Counted from the first letter of the stretch, positions 27,401 through 40,121 are shown. The stretch is 64,000 nt of DNA from Acanthopleura granulata (GCA_016165875.1 JABBOT010000013.1:13303435-13367434), one strand, 5' to 3'. Program-made: numbers and translations. The notes: generated from the letters alone by a model not told the origin.

Positions 27401-30400
27401 CTGCTGCAGGTGAACATGGAATGATCCACTCGCTCTAATATAGGAGGTCGATGTCTACAGGATAAGTGAATACCAAGACCTCTTCCCTCCTGTCACATGG
27501 AAAAGGGTTGGGAGTGGAATCAGGAGCTTCACCCTTTCAGTCTCTTCAATAGATTCACAGTGACACCAACGAAAGTAAATGACCACTTTTTGTTGTTGTA
27601 GCATTCTCTGCCAAGGGGAAATTTGGTTTCTTGTGCTATTTTGAGGTGCCATGTTACGACAACATAATCACACAGCTTTATGATGCAACAATGTGATACC
27701 TGGCAAGATTTGGCAAGATTAGCCTTTTCCAATATGCTAAATATAGCAGATCATCTCGCACTGCTAACAACTGAAGCCAGTGATACTCTAATTTCATTAT
27801 CGGGCCTTCATTTTTTCAGCAAGAGTGATTATCACATCCCTAGCTGAAGACCAGAAGTGTGATCTGCACACCTATATTCACATTCCTCACACTCTTCATT
27901 ATTTCATGCGTGTTATTAGCACACTTGGATTTTGTTTCAGGAGTGTGCTAGGTGTTGGAGAGTGATAACACGCTTCAAATACCAAGGCCTGCATTATGTA
28001 TGTTTTCTGTGATACCTGGATATGCCAAGCGAAATGGATTTCCGTAATTTCACCAAGCAAGAAATGAACAGTTTAATTTTTTTCCAAGAAACACAGCTTG
28101 CGTGGTTAAAAAGACTGTATCACCTCACAAAAAAACTGAAGATTACCCCAATAAAATGTTCAGAATTAACTGAACTTTGTCAGCCTTTAAGTCACAAGGC
28201 AAACAGGTTAGTTTGGTGGAGGATGGGTCATTTCCCATTTATAGCCCAAGTCAACAGTGCAACCAGAGAAATGGGGTCAAATTCGCCTCATTCACAGGGG
28301 GTTCCTGGCAGAGGAACGCGTGACACAGACTGGGAGAGGATTCATTTCCTGGTTGACACAAGGTGCAGCTTTCTCCCAGATGTTAACAACCAGAGAGCAC
28401 TGACAGGCTGAACTGAGCAGTCCTGTTGGAGGAGCAAAGCAATGTGTATCTACACAGATAAATTGCCCTAGAGAGATAAAGGAGAAAGCCCTCAACAGAC
28501 ACTTTACATTTATAAGTAAGTAAACATCTGCAAGCAGGACATTATAAGATAGCATTCAAAACTACTACACAAAACATTTAACTATCTGACTCGTGTTATA
28601 TGCTGAATATTTCGCTTCTACGACAGCAGTCAACAGTGTGGTAGGATGAAATTTGGCGGTGAAACACATCCACAGGCTGCTGGCAGACCTTCCCATGTGC
28701 CACCTGACAGCGAGACTGAACTGGACTTACACTCAGACCATTTTGGGGATACTCCTCGGAGTTGATGTTGCACATAAAATTACATACGGCAAGGGTGAAG
28801 GCATTGGGTAGTAAGAAATTATTTTCTTATAGTGATGCAGATAATGCTGGACAGATTTTGTGTTTTTCATGGTACCAATGTCTAATTTAACTAAACAATT
28901 TCTGGATACTCAACAAGATCTTCAGCAATTTATCAGGCTAATGTAAAGTCGACTGGAGCCAGGTGTGGTCAGTTATAGTCCGACTGAAGCCTCAGAATTG
29001 ACCACAACTAAGATCCAAAACTACATTTTAAAGTTAGTTTCCTTTCATATTGATCAATCTTCCCTGTTGAAATTTCCAGAATGTACCATGGTAAACGGGT
29101 CGTGAACTCTACTTCCTGGTCATCCGTAAAAATTTTCACAAAACTGAATGTATAAGTAGTAAATTAGATCAAGCCTGGTAGTGTTCAGCCCTCTTTGTCC
29201 TTTTCGTAAGCAAAAGAGGAGTATGTCTGAAATCATACAAGCCTTCAGGTACGAAGAACGTCATACATGGCCATGCTCTGACATGGGGGACATGCCTGTG
29301 ATGACTGCATTCTGTGAAGTCATCCCACAAGAACGCCGTCCTGCTTCAGTGCATATCACCATTAATAACATCAACTGATACTGTCATTTGTCATGGTAGT
29401 ATTTTTGATCTTGAGTGAAAAGGTCAAGTGAGGGCATGAATTATTTTTGAAATGATCTAGCAGAATAATCGCATGCATGAAAAATCACATTCTTCGAACT
29501 GAATGTGGTATTACAATCTGCTACATATCATGGCACTTGATACATCATTAGATATGGCAGTTAACAGGGACACTAAGTGGCAAACAAATTAGACTAATGA
29601 CAGCGTCTTGTTGCACGTATGCGATCTCATGCTATGTGAACAGAATACTACAAAACATGGCCAAATCTCATGGAACTAAACAAACTCCATTATTCCTGAC
29701 CAAAAAAATGCCTCACAAATAATAAAATGGGCAAATTTAAATTCGACGGTTACTTCAGTAAACACACTCAGTTCCCATTATCAAGGAGAAAACTTCGAAC
29801 CACTGGTAGGGGGGGTTCAGGGTGAGATGAACTCTACACGCATACTATTTTTAACCCCGATGGAAAGGTTCACCAGATGGCTAATCTCTCATGGCCACAC
29901 ATTTGGCTGACCATACAGACCAGTTAACGTTCACTATCAGAGCACTTCATCATCGCTCATTTTTGACACTTCATCATGCCATAACACACAAGTTCAATAG
30001 GAACTTTTTACATATTCATTTCAAGCTGGACAAGGAACTTTCCATGCTCAAGTAAACCTTGCAGTGCCTTTTACCAGTTTCTCTTTTGCTTCTCACTACT
30101 TCCTCATGTATTTCCCGCTTGTGTGGGGTTACCATGTCAACATGTATCTGTGGTGTATTCTAATTCACAAATGACCTGCACTACAACTGATGTCCAGCAT
30201 AATACATGTGCTTTTGTTACATGTCTTATTTCAGCCCATTCAAGATAAGAGCAGAAAATCAACTGGAACTATTAATCAGGAAAAAAACATGGTCCCTATC
30301 CTTAACCGCTATCCTATCTCTGCGCAATCTGATAGGAGCCTGCACACCAACTGCTTTTAATCCAGGAATGTGAAAATAATATCTGCTAACAAAGTCATGA

Positions 30401-33400
30401 TATCTGGCATCTAGGCATCAATTTAAGGCTACGTACAGGGCATCCTTGATTGAGTAGTTAATGAACATCTAGATATTATTTACTGGAAACGCTGGTGTCA
30501 AATGTAGGAAAAGAGGACAACAGGATCATCCCAATGCGGCGATATTGAAGTAAACGACCAAAAACAGCCTCAAATGAATTTGAACTCACTGGCTACCCTA
30601 TTAGCTAGTAATCAATTGTGCATGTGTATCCTTCATTCATGCAACTCATTTCTAGTAGTAACTGTATTATTGGCGAAGAGCGTCTCCATCTCGTCTTTGC
30701 CATCAAATCTGACTGCCACTGATTACTTTCAAAGGTCCACTTAATTTTCGCTACCTGTCAATACCAGGTAATGTGTCTAGGCTTGCTTCTGAGCAATTTA
30801 CATGACCCATCACGACAGGAGCTGCCACCTGCCAATAGCCTCCTAGCACAGATGGGAGCAGTCCCAACTCAAATCTCAGGCTGCCTCAAAATTAATTCAG
30901 GATTTATTCCTCCCTCACCTCCCTCCTCCACCAAAATGAAAGTACTTGGATACATAGAAGCACTTACTACACTACAAGTACCTGATTCGCATCCTCATTC
31001 TGGTTTCTCATAGAACTCCTATTACCTTGAACAGCTTGCATATTTACTGCAGTTGAAATACAACCTTGAACTTACCAACTGCTATCAAATCTCTTCATAA
31101 AGCTTTCAACACAACATGAAGCAGAATAAGAGAGTTAGAGATTATCCATTCCTAATCCCACATAACAGTTAGATGAGAAACCATGCACTCCTCAAACCCG
31201 CATTCATATTTAACAGGTGGTGGTAACAACAGAAAATGAGTAACCCCAATTTTTGGCACAGTCCCCTAACCAAAAACAAACAAACAAACAGATTTTGAAT
31301 CCAGTGTATTGGTAATCTGAATATCAGAGCTTGGCAGGGAAATTGACCACAATTTAAAAGTCTTTCTTTCATTATGAGGGGCCAGGGCAGTCAGACACCC
31401 ACCTGCCATTTGGAGGCATCAAATCACCCTCTGTGACAGACAGTTTGCTGCAGGCCCTGCTGCTGCTGCCATAACAAGCATCTCAAACCCTACCATCGTC
31501 AGTTCGACATCTGTATTGATTTTCACATGGCTTGATGAACCCTGATGCAGGGGCTTTGCAGCATGTACATGCACAGCTATTGCCCTTTGTTACATACACA
31601 GCCAAAAGGGAACATCAAATATTGTACGAACACCAGTGCGATGATAAACGTAACAGTAAAACTGAGAACCACCAGGAAGTTGAACCATATCCACGTTGAT
31701 ATTTCCCACCAAAAAGTTGGTAATTTTTCCCGTCCACGATGTCCATGGCCAACTATTATGTTTGCCCAAAACGGGATACACAAATCATACATGTGTACCT
31801 GTTGATTTAACCATGATTGTACTGTACCATACAGTGCACTGTTTCTACTGTTCAGTTGTCTGCATTACAGCGACTGCTACACAGAATATAGTTCAATTCA
31901 AAACCTTGGCCAAGCAATATACAGATTCAAAAGAATACTCAGCATGTCAACATACATGGGTACGATGTATTTACTCCAACAGCAGGATTACAAGCTAAAT
32001 AATTCAGCTCTGAAGATTTCAATGCAATGAACAACTATGAAGATTTCAATGCAGTGAACACTTCATTGCTTCAAAAAAAGGACGAGCTGAATAGCACCAC
32101 CAGGTTTCACTGCAATCGAGTGAACATCATCCGGCACTCTGATCATTTATGGCTTTAGACAATCCACCCGCTTCAACTCACAGGGGTTGCACAAAAGTGA
32201 CTCACTGATTAAAACAAAATGCAGATCTGTTCATGAATGAATTTGGAGAAATTATCTCCACTGTATCTACACACCTACGTGTCTGACAATTACCCGTACA
32301 AGTGTAATGAAGATATCATAACATACAATGGGAAATGCCTTGGCAAAAAACTGCACCCCTGTTCTCCTACCCATTCCGGACTGGGCATTCAAAATCACTC
32401 TCCATTTACAGGTCAGTAATTGCTCTCTGTTTGAAGCAATAAAGAACAGAAGTTACTGGTAATCATAATGCTTTAGACTGTGACTACACCATGGGAAATG
32501 CCTCAGAGACAGGATTATCACATCGTTCTGTTAGTTTCAGCTGTTTTAATCAATCCTTCAGTTTTAAATAGGAAACATCAGCACATTCTGTCTAATCATA
32601 TAACACATTCTGGCTGAGAGACTGAGACAGAAAGTAAGCCTTTTTACGCATAAAACAGATGTCTTCTCACTTCTGCTTGCCGGAATGGCCTTTTTGTTTG
32701 ATTCAGTTTTACATTTGACAGGAAACTGTACATTCAAATATTCATTACAGTGTCCAGTGTCGTAGTATTAGCTACTCACAACAGTAAACAAAGCCAAATA
32801 GTACATAGCATTGGGCAGTGATATTCTTACTAAATCTGTTATGAGTGCCAACTTCTAGAATAAATGAATTACCTCCCCTTGACTAAGCAAACCCTTGGCA
32901 AGTTATTAGAAAATGCTTAAATCACATTAAACCTGTGATTCACTTAACAAATTTCCACTTTTGGACACTTCCTCAGCACACAATTCCTTAAAAACAAACA
33001 GAATAGAGCAACAACAGCATGACCTGTAGCAACATGACAAATTAACATTTTATGACTTTCAAATATATTAGGACTACAAACAGAGGACAAAAGGAAACCA
33101 TACATTTGATATTTAACTTAATCTGAACCTAGTCTCCCAAATGTTGCAATATGTATTCTGGTGCAACACTAGGCTGAGGAGAAGATCCAGAGTTTCCATA
33201 GATCAAATAATTCCATTTGAAAGTCGAATTCTTTCAGCCACATCGCTTTCACTTTCCCCAAAATACATGAAACGTCAAGTACAAGCTGTCTGATTCAGAA
33301 TAAATTGGGGAATTACACATGCACATTATTTGCATTTACACCTCATAATCACTTATCTGAATGTAACACTCGCGAAAGAGGAGTGAAAGGTAGATATATT

Positions 33401-34262
33401 ACAGGGAAATTGAGCAAAAAAGCAAACAGGGCTGTCATACGGGACCATCGTAACAAACTAAATAGGCGTGGTTTATAACCAGATCATATCCCCCCTACAA
33501 GCCCCCAAATGGCCATGCTTTGACATTTATGCAACTGGTTTGTCAACATAGAGTACATTGCCACTAGAAAATGACCAGAAAGGATAGGGTGTAAGGTAAG
33601 ATATTATGATAATGACCTTGGCTGCGGTATCACTTCCTATTAGCCTCAGCCTACGCTGACCTGTGGACTACTTGCACTCAACGTCCTACAGGCTTACACA
33701 CGTTCTGTAAGCAGTAACGTGATAGATCCTGCGATAGGACAAAATAAAGCCCATTAACACCTTTATTACAGACTCTGATTGACACTGATACACTGTAGAA
33801 GTGCTCCTTTCGATCATTAACCATTAGCTAAAATATGGAAAAGGAATGTAGACACACACGCACAAAAAAAAAAGAGAAGTCATGCCGGTTTTGGGGAGGG
33901 GTTACACCTGCCATTCTCTTACCAGTACAGCTTGGCAGATGTCTTTCAGTTCCCCTTCGACCTTCTGCCGGTATTCACTTGCCATCTTCTGTTTCTTTTC
34001 GCTTGAATCTGCCGTCTTGGACTCGATACTGGAGATGACTCTCCACGATGAACGGCGAGCCCCTACCACATTTTTGTACGCTACTGACAGCAGATTCCGC
34101 TCCTCGTTGTTCAGCTCAATCTCTAACTCCGTCAGCTCTTTCATCGCTGTCGACATGTCATCATACCGTTCGGCTTGTTCGGCCAGCTTAGCTTTTTGAA
34201 CCAATTCAGCCTTCTTTTCCTCCAAGGCCTTAGATTCCTTGGCCGAAGCATCCATTTTGGAC
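18375..34262 (-). CDS. YWHAZ: 14-3-3 zeta-like phosphoprotein-binding adaptor (whole gene, 5 coding positions, one with two alternative exons)
   Basis: Cytosolic dimeric adaptor that binds phosphoserine/phosphothreonine motifs in client proteins. Coding exons, in transcript order on the minus strand, are 34255-33923, then either 23387-23264 or 23224-23101, then 21463-21300, 19185-19090 and 18434-18375. They total 777 nt (258 aa) with consistent phases and GT..AG borders. Both family signatures are present: [11 protein letters not shown] (residues 53-63) and [14 protein letters not shown] followed by LTLWTS, the second split by the last intron. Ligand-groove residues by alignment to human zeta are K61, R68, R140 and Y141 (human K49, R56, R127, Y128). 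The serine matching the dimer-regulating Ser58 is S70. The N-terminus is about 12 residues longer than human zeta and lysine/glutamate rich. The ATG has A at -3 and G at +4. A possible acceptor lies just upstream of the ATG, so the 5'UTR probably begins in an unseen upstream exon. Family is certain; zeta versus beta orthology is less so. Confidence 0.96.
19090..19185 (-). CDS. YWHAZ: 14-3-3 coding exon 4 (residues 208-239)
   Basis: 96 nt, phase 0 at both ends, with a CTTCACAG acceptor and an ACG|GTAAGT donor. Encodes [20 protein letters not shown] followed by [12 protein letters not shown], most of the second family signature. Confidence 0.96.
20103..20367 (-). mobile_element. SINE family 1, full length, in 14-3-3 intron 3
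   Basis: Reverse orientation on the plus strand: (TTTA)n, TTGGTGTTTTATGCCGCCCT, body, then a tRNA-like head with B box (TTGAACTCACAGC) and A box (GTGCTAACCGACTGAGCC). Same sense as the gene. Confidence 0.92.
21300..21463 (-). CDS. YWHAZ: 14-3-3 coding exon 3 (residues 153-207)
   Basis: 164 nt, phase 1 to phase 0. Acceptor TTTGCAG, donor CAG|GTAGGT. Encodes [20 protein letters not shown], followed by [20 protein letters not shown] and [15 protein letters not shown]. This is the highly conserved block lining the amphipathic groove. The split codon forms Glu with either alternative exon 2. Confidence 0.96.
23101..23224 (-). CDS. YWHAZ: 14-3-3 alternative exon 2b
   Basis: 124 nt with the same phases as exon 2a. 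The acceptor is TTCTTCCCCACAG and the donor G|GTAAATG. It encodes [20 protein letters not shown], then [20 protein letters not shown] and Q. The GDYYRYL motif is the form usual in the family. Only 39 nt separate it from exon 2a upstream. Confidence 0.93.
23264..23387 (-). CDS. YWHAZ: 14-3-3 alternative exon 2a
   Basis: 124 nt, entering at phase 0 and leaving at phase 1. It has a CTCAG acceptor and a G|GTAAAA donor. It encodes [20 protein letters not shown], then [20 protein letters not shown] and N. This covers the helix with the groove Arg-Tyr pair. It differs from exon 2b at 14 of 41 residues, including His instead of Tyr immediately before that Arg-Tyr pair. It must be used instead of exon 2b, not with it (see findings). 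Confidence 0.93.
23388..33922 (-). other. 14-3-3 intron 1 (10.5 kb)
   Basis: No additional 14-3-3-like exon is visible. The intron is AT-rich and mostly unique-looking. It contains a G-tract at 24323-24335, a worn SINE at 28605-28745, and scattered unsupported ORFs, the longest at 28022-28411. Confidence 0.7.
28605..28745 (-). mobile_element. SINE family 1, heavily decayed, in 14-3-3 intron 1
   Basis: Keeps ATTTCGCTTCTACGACAGC, CAGGCTGCTGGCAGACCTTC, CCATGTG and a worn head (ACTGGACTTACACTCAGACC). The 3' tail is lost. Confidence 0.65.
33923..34255 (-). CDS. YWHAZ: 14-3-3 coding exon 1 (start codon, residues 1-111)
   Basis: Encodes the N-terminal dimerisation helices and the first half of the phosphopeptide groove ([36 protein letters not shown], ending ICQAVL). 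It is 333 nt and ends in phase 0 at a GTAAGAG donor. The start is the only methionine upstream of the conserved LVQKAKL block. It adds residues [17 protein letters not shown] where vertebrate zeta has a short MDKNE-type lead. A TTTTTAG just before GTCCAAAATGG would serve as an acceptor, making 34262 the exon's 5' edge. Confidence 0.95.
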
Positions 34263-35349
34263 CTAAAAACGCAAAATTAAACTGGTATATCGAGCCGCAC
34301 GGGAGCACTGAACACTTCCACAAAATGGCGGAAGCTAGGGTACAGTCACCAGGTTAGTGACATCATTTATTACTGCGCCCATACAAGCTCCGACAAACAC
34401 CGTGATTACATAAACCGATCAGTAAATTCAGTCATAGAAAGAAAACCAATAAAACCCGTCCATAATTACCTTATTTACTGTGGCTATGTACAGGGGAGAA
34501 ACAAATAAAATTCTATCGGTACTAGTTGTTCGCTGCCTGTGTGCTCCAGCCCGGTAAATTCAGACCTATGGCTATGCCAGAAACCTTCTGCGGGGATGCC
34601 CTTTCGATTTACACGGGAGACATTTACGTCGCACCGTTGCCATGGTGGCACTAGGCGGCATGCTCATGGTCGGAGAGACGTTTTTCCTGTTATTAGACTT
34701 GCAAACCTTGCGGCGCTTATCGCACCAGTCGAAACAAACTGAATTAAGATTCTACACTGTATTGCGAAAAGCATGTGTGCGGCCGATCTGCGGGGTCTAA
34801 TTAAGATTTATCAGCGCTAGTAGAAAATAAAGTCTGCATGAAGTCTGGAAAATCATAAAAGCGACCGAGTGGGCGTGCCTGCCCATAGCTCTTCTCATTT
34901 TACACGGCGTACTTCCTGGTTTCACAACACCGTCATAGCAACAAAATTTATCAGATTCGAAAACCCAATATAACAATCAGAAAGTACATGAATGTGAAAG
35001 AATCAACTACGTTCTTTCCTTAATTTATGTCTGAGTAGCACTTATATATGTTCAAGGGTTTCCACAAACAGAATCGGGGCTGGAAAGGGGAAAGCATATC
35101 AATACAAATGAGAAATTAGAAGTCACGACCTATATTGGTGGGCGCCTAAATTATTAGCCTACTACTGTTACACTCTCTCTGTGTAAATGATTTTGTTCTG
35201 TGTTGAAGGATGTTGGCCAAGGTAATTTATTTATTTTAAAATTAGTATACATGTATTTATATATTTTTAGCACAGTATTTATTTGGCATCCTAGATGCCC
35301 ACCAGGCCTTCATTTTACTTAGTTATTGGTAGGATCTTATATTTGTTAA

Positions 35350-35609
35350 TTTATTTATTTCTTTAACTGATTGGTGTTTTACGCCGTACTCAAGAAAATT
35401 TCACTGATATGACGGCGGCCAGCATTATGTTGGGAGGAAACCGGGCACAGCACGAAGGACGCCCAGACCACCCGCAGGTTGCTGGCAGACATTTCCCACA
35501 GGCGGCCGGAGACGAAACCAGCGTGAGCTGGACTTGAACTCACAGCGACCGCATTTGGTGGGAGGCTTCTGGGTCATTGCGCTGCGCTCGCGCGCTAACC
35601 GACTGAGCC
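35350..35609 (-). mobile_element. SINE family 1, full length
   Basis: (TTTA)n, TTGGTGTTTTACGCCGTACT, GACGGCGGCCAGCATTATG, GCAGGTTGCTGGCAGAC, then a complete tRNA-like head ending CGCGCTAACCGACTGAGCC. Confidence 0.93.
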
Positions 35610-35835
35610 TTATATTTGTTAACAACCCGTCCCTTGTGTGTGCCCTCTAAAAATCTTTCGTTAACTCATTTATTTGAAGATATTGCATTTTCGCCAAACG
35701 GATTAATTCGTTACCAAGAAAAGATCAGTCCGTTGAATCAACGAAAATGCTAGCCATCGTCCCACAAACAATGCATTTAATGGAAGATATTTTTGCGAGT
35801 GCATATTTTCCGTCGGTGTCGGAAGTGACGTCATC

Positions 35836-35945
35836 GAGGGTTTAACCCTGGGAATGCCGGGCCAGGCTCTGGTTTCATGAAGAGCACTTAACTCCCAACC
35901 TGGAGGCGGACGCTCTAAGCACTCCAGGCCACAGAGGCGGTCTGT
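35836..35945 (-). mobile_element. SINE family 2-like head fragment
   Basis: On the minus strand: CAGACCGCCTCTGTGGCCTG, AGAGCGTCCGCCTCCAGGTT, CCCAGGGTTAAACCC. This is a tRNA-like A-box region followed by a worn B-box area. Confidence 0.6.
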
Positions 35946-36206
35946 GTTCCAAAGACGAGTATTTCTTCAACATAGTAAAATGTATATAGATGATTTGTAG
36001 CCCATTAGGAAGTTCATTTGTTTATCTGTCTTCAAAGTAATTAAATCATATCAGAAATCCACGAAGGCACGATGGTAGTGCATTTCTTTTTCTGTCTTCA
36101 GAGTCATTAAATCATATACAAAGTCCACTAAACAGGTGGGAACACCGTTAATTGCTTAGTGTGCATGACTCCAAAGCCATTACCTTAAGCTTCTGATGCA
36201 ACATTC

Positions 36207-36228
36207 ATATAACATGTACATGTTATAT
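36207..36228. repeat. Perfect 22-bp palindrome
   Basis: ATATAACATGT followed by ACATGTTATAT with no spacer. AT-rich, could extrude a small cruciform or be a dimeric binding site; no further evidence. Confidence 0.85.
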
Positions 36229-37516
36229 ATCACGGTCAGGCCATGAAGGGGCGTTCCAAAGTAGTAATGGCTGGACCGGTTTAAAGCCTAAAACACCAGT
36301 TTCCAAAAGAATACTTAAGAAATAATATGTAAATAGTATACATAAACCTGTATAGGTGCAGAAATGTTTTCAGTAAGCTGTCGTGACCTGGGTTGGGAGA
36401 GGGCATGGCGGGTCGACTATATCGTAGCCAACTTTAGACGAGGGTCCAGGAGACCCCTATTGACCATAGGTCTGTCGCTAAAACATGCTGAAATTTCATA
36501 ACTGTGAGACTTGCTGTTTTCTCTAAAAACGCGGGACAAATTTGTGGAGAATAATAATAATAATAATAATAATCCTAACGAAAACAATAGGGATTCAAGC
36601 CTGAATGGATTTACCCGTAATAAAAGTGAGAATCTATGTTAAGTTCTCTGGATTTAAAGGCCATCCTCTTTTCGTATATATGTCTTATCCCAGAAAGCCA
36701 CTAGGCCTAGTTTGTGGTATCATATGAAAGATATAATTAGCTTCTGAGCCAGAGACATATTCGGTCGCGCTGGGGCAAATTTCATCCCTTGTTGGTCACT
36801 ATATACATATATATATATGTATAGGCCTGGCATCTGTTTCAAATTTCAAAAGTCCGTGAATGATTTCCAGGTGGAAAGTCATGACGAATACCCACGAAGA
36901 GGAAAATGAAGTTTGTGTATCTTTTTGTGTGAATAAAGTCATTAAGTCATGTCATATGCCACGAGAATCAAGGCATCAATTAAGTCCGACACTCGTATGC
37001 ATACCACGTGTACACCATGACGGAGCGGTAATTCAAACTCGATAATCCAGTTGACACACTGTTATAAAAGTTTAGTCAAATTAAAGAAAGGTATGGCAAT
37101 AAGCTGCCAGATGTTTACACTGTAAAATAATCAACGGTCCGATAATGGCCGTAGTATCATCGTGTGATATAATATGTGGTATAATATGTTTCTTCTTCGA
37201 AGCGATTGTACTGGTAAAACCTCTCGTAGAAATACTGGAGTTAATGCGGTTGACACAGGAACTTTTCTATAGAGTAATCAAGCCCAGTGTGTCCGTTTAA
37301 TACGCAAGTTATAAGTCCTTGAGCGTTCAGTCATAGAAACATTCGTATTGTAGGAGCACTGGTGGAAACCGAGATTGCCTCTCTCAGTACAGGTAACATG
37401 AGATTAAGATAGACCCCATGCAGCCAGAGGTAACAGTTAACATAACAAAAATCCGCAGCACCCAGGCCGACAGGTCATCGTGTAAACAAAACAAAGAGTA
37501 TAATCCAAAGAATTTG

Positions 37517-37712
37517 TCTATTTATTTATTTGATTGGTGTTTTACGTCGTACTCAAGAGTATTTCACTTATTCGAAGGCGGCCAGCATAATGGTGAGAGG
37601 AAACCGTGCAAAGCCCGGAGGAAACCCACGACCATCTGCAGGCTGCTTACAAACCTTCCCACGTATCCGACCAGAGAGGAAGCTAACTTGAGTTGGGCTG
37701 GAACTCATTGTT
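37517..37712 (-). mobile_element. SINE family 1, head truncated
   Basis: TTTATTTATTTGATTGGTGT, TACGTCGTACTCAAGAGTAT, body up to GGCTGGAACTCAT; the A-box half of the head is absent. Confidence 0.9.
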
Positions 37713-37749
37713 GGTGTAATCCACAGTGGGGGTCTTAATTAAAATATTG

Positions 37750-38080
37750 GTTGGTTTTCCCGTGGAGATTTTAAATATCTCTTTCGAGAAAACAGCCAGA
37801 GATTTCTCAATCGTAAAATATACCTTGAATGACAGAATGAACCAGGTGGCTATGTGTGGTTGATTGTTCTCGTGCGGATTTTAAATCTCTCTTTCAAGAA
37901 TTCATCCAGAAACTTCTCAACAGTGAAATATACCTTCAATGACAGAATGAACCAGGCGGATATATGTGTGGTTGGCTGTCCTCAAGCAGATTTTAAATAT
38001 CTCTTTCAAGAATTCAGCCCGAGATTTCCCAGTGGTAAAATATATATATATATCGTCGAAGTGACAGAATGGACCAAGCG
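37750..38080. repeat. ~111-bp tandem repeat, three units
   Basis: GATTTTAAATMTCTCTTTC starts at 37767, 37877 and 37989 (steps of 110 and 112). Each is followed by a CAGCCAGAGATTTCTCA-type block, AAATATACCTT and GACAGAATGAACCAGG. The third unit has a (TA)n insertion. Confidence 0.9.
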
Positions 38081-38736
38081 GTTACGTGTTTACCATTCAA
38101 CGACAGATGGTTATGGCGTTCTCTGTATACATGCTTGGTAACGTAAGACCGATAATCATATTAGTTTAATTAGTATTGCATAACACCCCATGCAGCTGCA
38201 GTTCGCCATTTCAGGTTGTGCAGATGGTCTGTATACAAATAGTACAGCTGCATGAATCAACGATGCAATCTATTTCAAGCGGATGAATGTCAATGTATAC
38301 GGCGGGCCTGTGTATATATATATAATATAAAGTCTGCATGCGGTGAGCAATAACGGGATTTGTTTACAATATCGCAGTGTTTATAGAATTTGCTAATGTA
38401 TACTATACACAACGGATTTATGGATGTATGATTACTAATTCATATACAATGATGTCTATATTATGACAACGACATCGGTTGGTGCATGTCGATATCGCCC
38501 AAGCTATTGCTGTACTTTTTGTTTTTAATTATGTCTAAGCCTATGTCTTATACCTAGACTAATGTTACATCGCAGTCTGTCCATAATTATCTACATTAAT
38601 TGTTTATACATGTATTATAAATTGTGTGCGAAGATATCAAGGTAAATTAATTTAAATGCATATAAGTATGTCACATATATATGCACAAGTTTTTATTCAG
38701 GCCTGTTTATTTTATTGTCAATAAAGAATTTTGGGG

Positions 38737-38975
38737 GTAGCGAGCTAGTGCAGCGCAATGAGCCAGGTGCCTCTCACCAATGCGGTCGCTGTGAATTCAA
38801 GCTCAGCTCACGCTGGCTTCCTCTCCAGTCGTAGGTGGGAAGGTCCGCCAGCAACCGTAGTGGGTTGGATGGTCGTGGCTTTGCACGGTGTCCTCTCATC
38901 ATTATTCTGGTCGCCGTGGTATAAGTGAAATATTCTTGAGTACAGTGCAAAAACACCAGTCAAATAAACAAAATA
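38737..38975 (+). mobile_element. SINE family 1, nearly full length
   Basis: Starts within the head (AGCGAGCTAGTGCAGCGCAA), B-box region GTGAATTCAAGCTCAGC, body, AAATATTCTTGAGTACAGTG and CACCAGTCAAATAAACAAAA. Confidence 0.9.
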
Positions 38976-39873
38976 AGTCAAGAATTTTATACAGTCAAGA
39001 ATATATACAGTGTAAGTCCTAGAGTTCAAGGCCTTACATATTATAGCCGTATTCGTCAAATCATCGGTTTACTTATCTTGGTAGGCCAAAGAAGAAAAAA
39101 GAAGAAAATTGCTGTCTGATGTATTGAAAGAAAGTCTCTAAATACAACAAATAGCATCTCTGTGTTTTCTGTTCAGTTACATAAGCTTATATTTGGTAAA
39201 AGTTCAAGAATGAAATGAGACAGTTTTGATATCTTTCTCCAAGGAGCCTCGGGGAAGTGAAACAAAGAATCGAACATTTTCCACAACCAATGAAGAATGA
39301 ACTACACTTCTGTGCTTCCGGAAGGAAATTCTTCCCTCCCTGTACAGCAAATTGTACTTTGATTCTACCACTGGGTTCGAAGCACTGTAGCTAATACACA
39401 TATATACCATTTGTCAGATCCTACTACAGTGTTGGTAAATATTTCCCCTTCTTATTCTTCGCCTGCGCGAGACATCTTACACGGCAGAAAAAAAGGTCAC
39501 TGATTGATCACATAGGATTGTGAGCAATGTGGTTAAAGTCTTGATGGTTTCTACAAATCAAGTAATTAGCAAAAAAACAAGAGGTAGAAAAATCAAAATA
39601 AATTACTTAACCATTCGGCCATTACATGTGGACATATATTCAAAAGCAAGTCCATGTGTTAGATTCTGAAGAAAGTCCCTGCAGAAAAATAAAGAAACAA
39701 ATACCATATATGTTACCTGTATTTTACCTACCTTGTCGTTTCTTTTGGGATTCCTTTCAGTATTTAATGATACCTCTGAAAAGAAGCCCGTCTTTAAGTA
39801 CAGGAAATAAAAGATATAGTTTGGAATTTGGTTTTCAATATCAAAAAAGTATGCGAGATGAGTTTATTTGGTT

Positions 39874-40121
39874 AGCGCGCTAGGGCAGCGTCGGCCTTAT
39901 GCATCCAAAAGCCTCTTACCAATGCGGTCGCTCTGAGTTCAAGTCCAGCTCACGCGAGCTTCCACTCCGGTCGTACGTGGGAAGGTCTGCCAGCAACCTC
40001 CGGATGGTCGCCGGTTTCCACTGGGCTCCTCCCACCATTATGCTGGCCGCCTTCGTATAAGTGAAATATTCTTGAATACGGCGTAAAGCACCAATCAAAT
40101 AAATAAATAAATAAATAAATA
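39874..40121 (+). mobile_element. SINE family 1, nearly full length
   Basis: GTTAGCGCGCTAGGGCAGCG, GCGGTCGCTCTGAGTTCAAG, body, GTGAAATATTCTTGAATACG and GCGTAAAGCACCAATCAAAT, (AAAT)n. Confidence 0.93.

Noticed and set aside
28022..28411. 129-codon plus-strand ORF inside 14-3-3 intron 1
   Set aside because: No homology visible and no matching splice-site-bounded partner exons.
33882..34199. 105-codon plus-strand ORF
   Set aside because: Antisense shadow of 14-3-3 coding exon 1.
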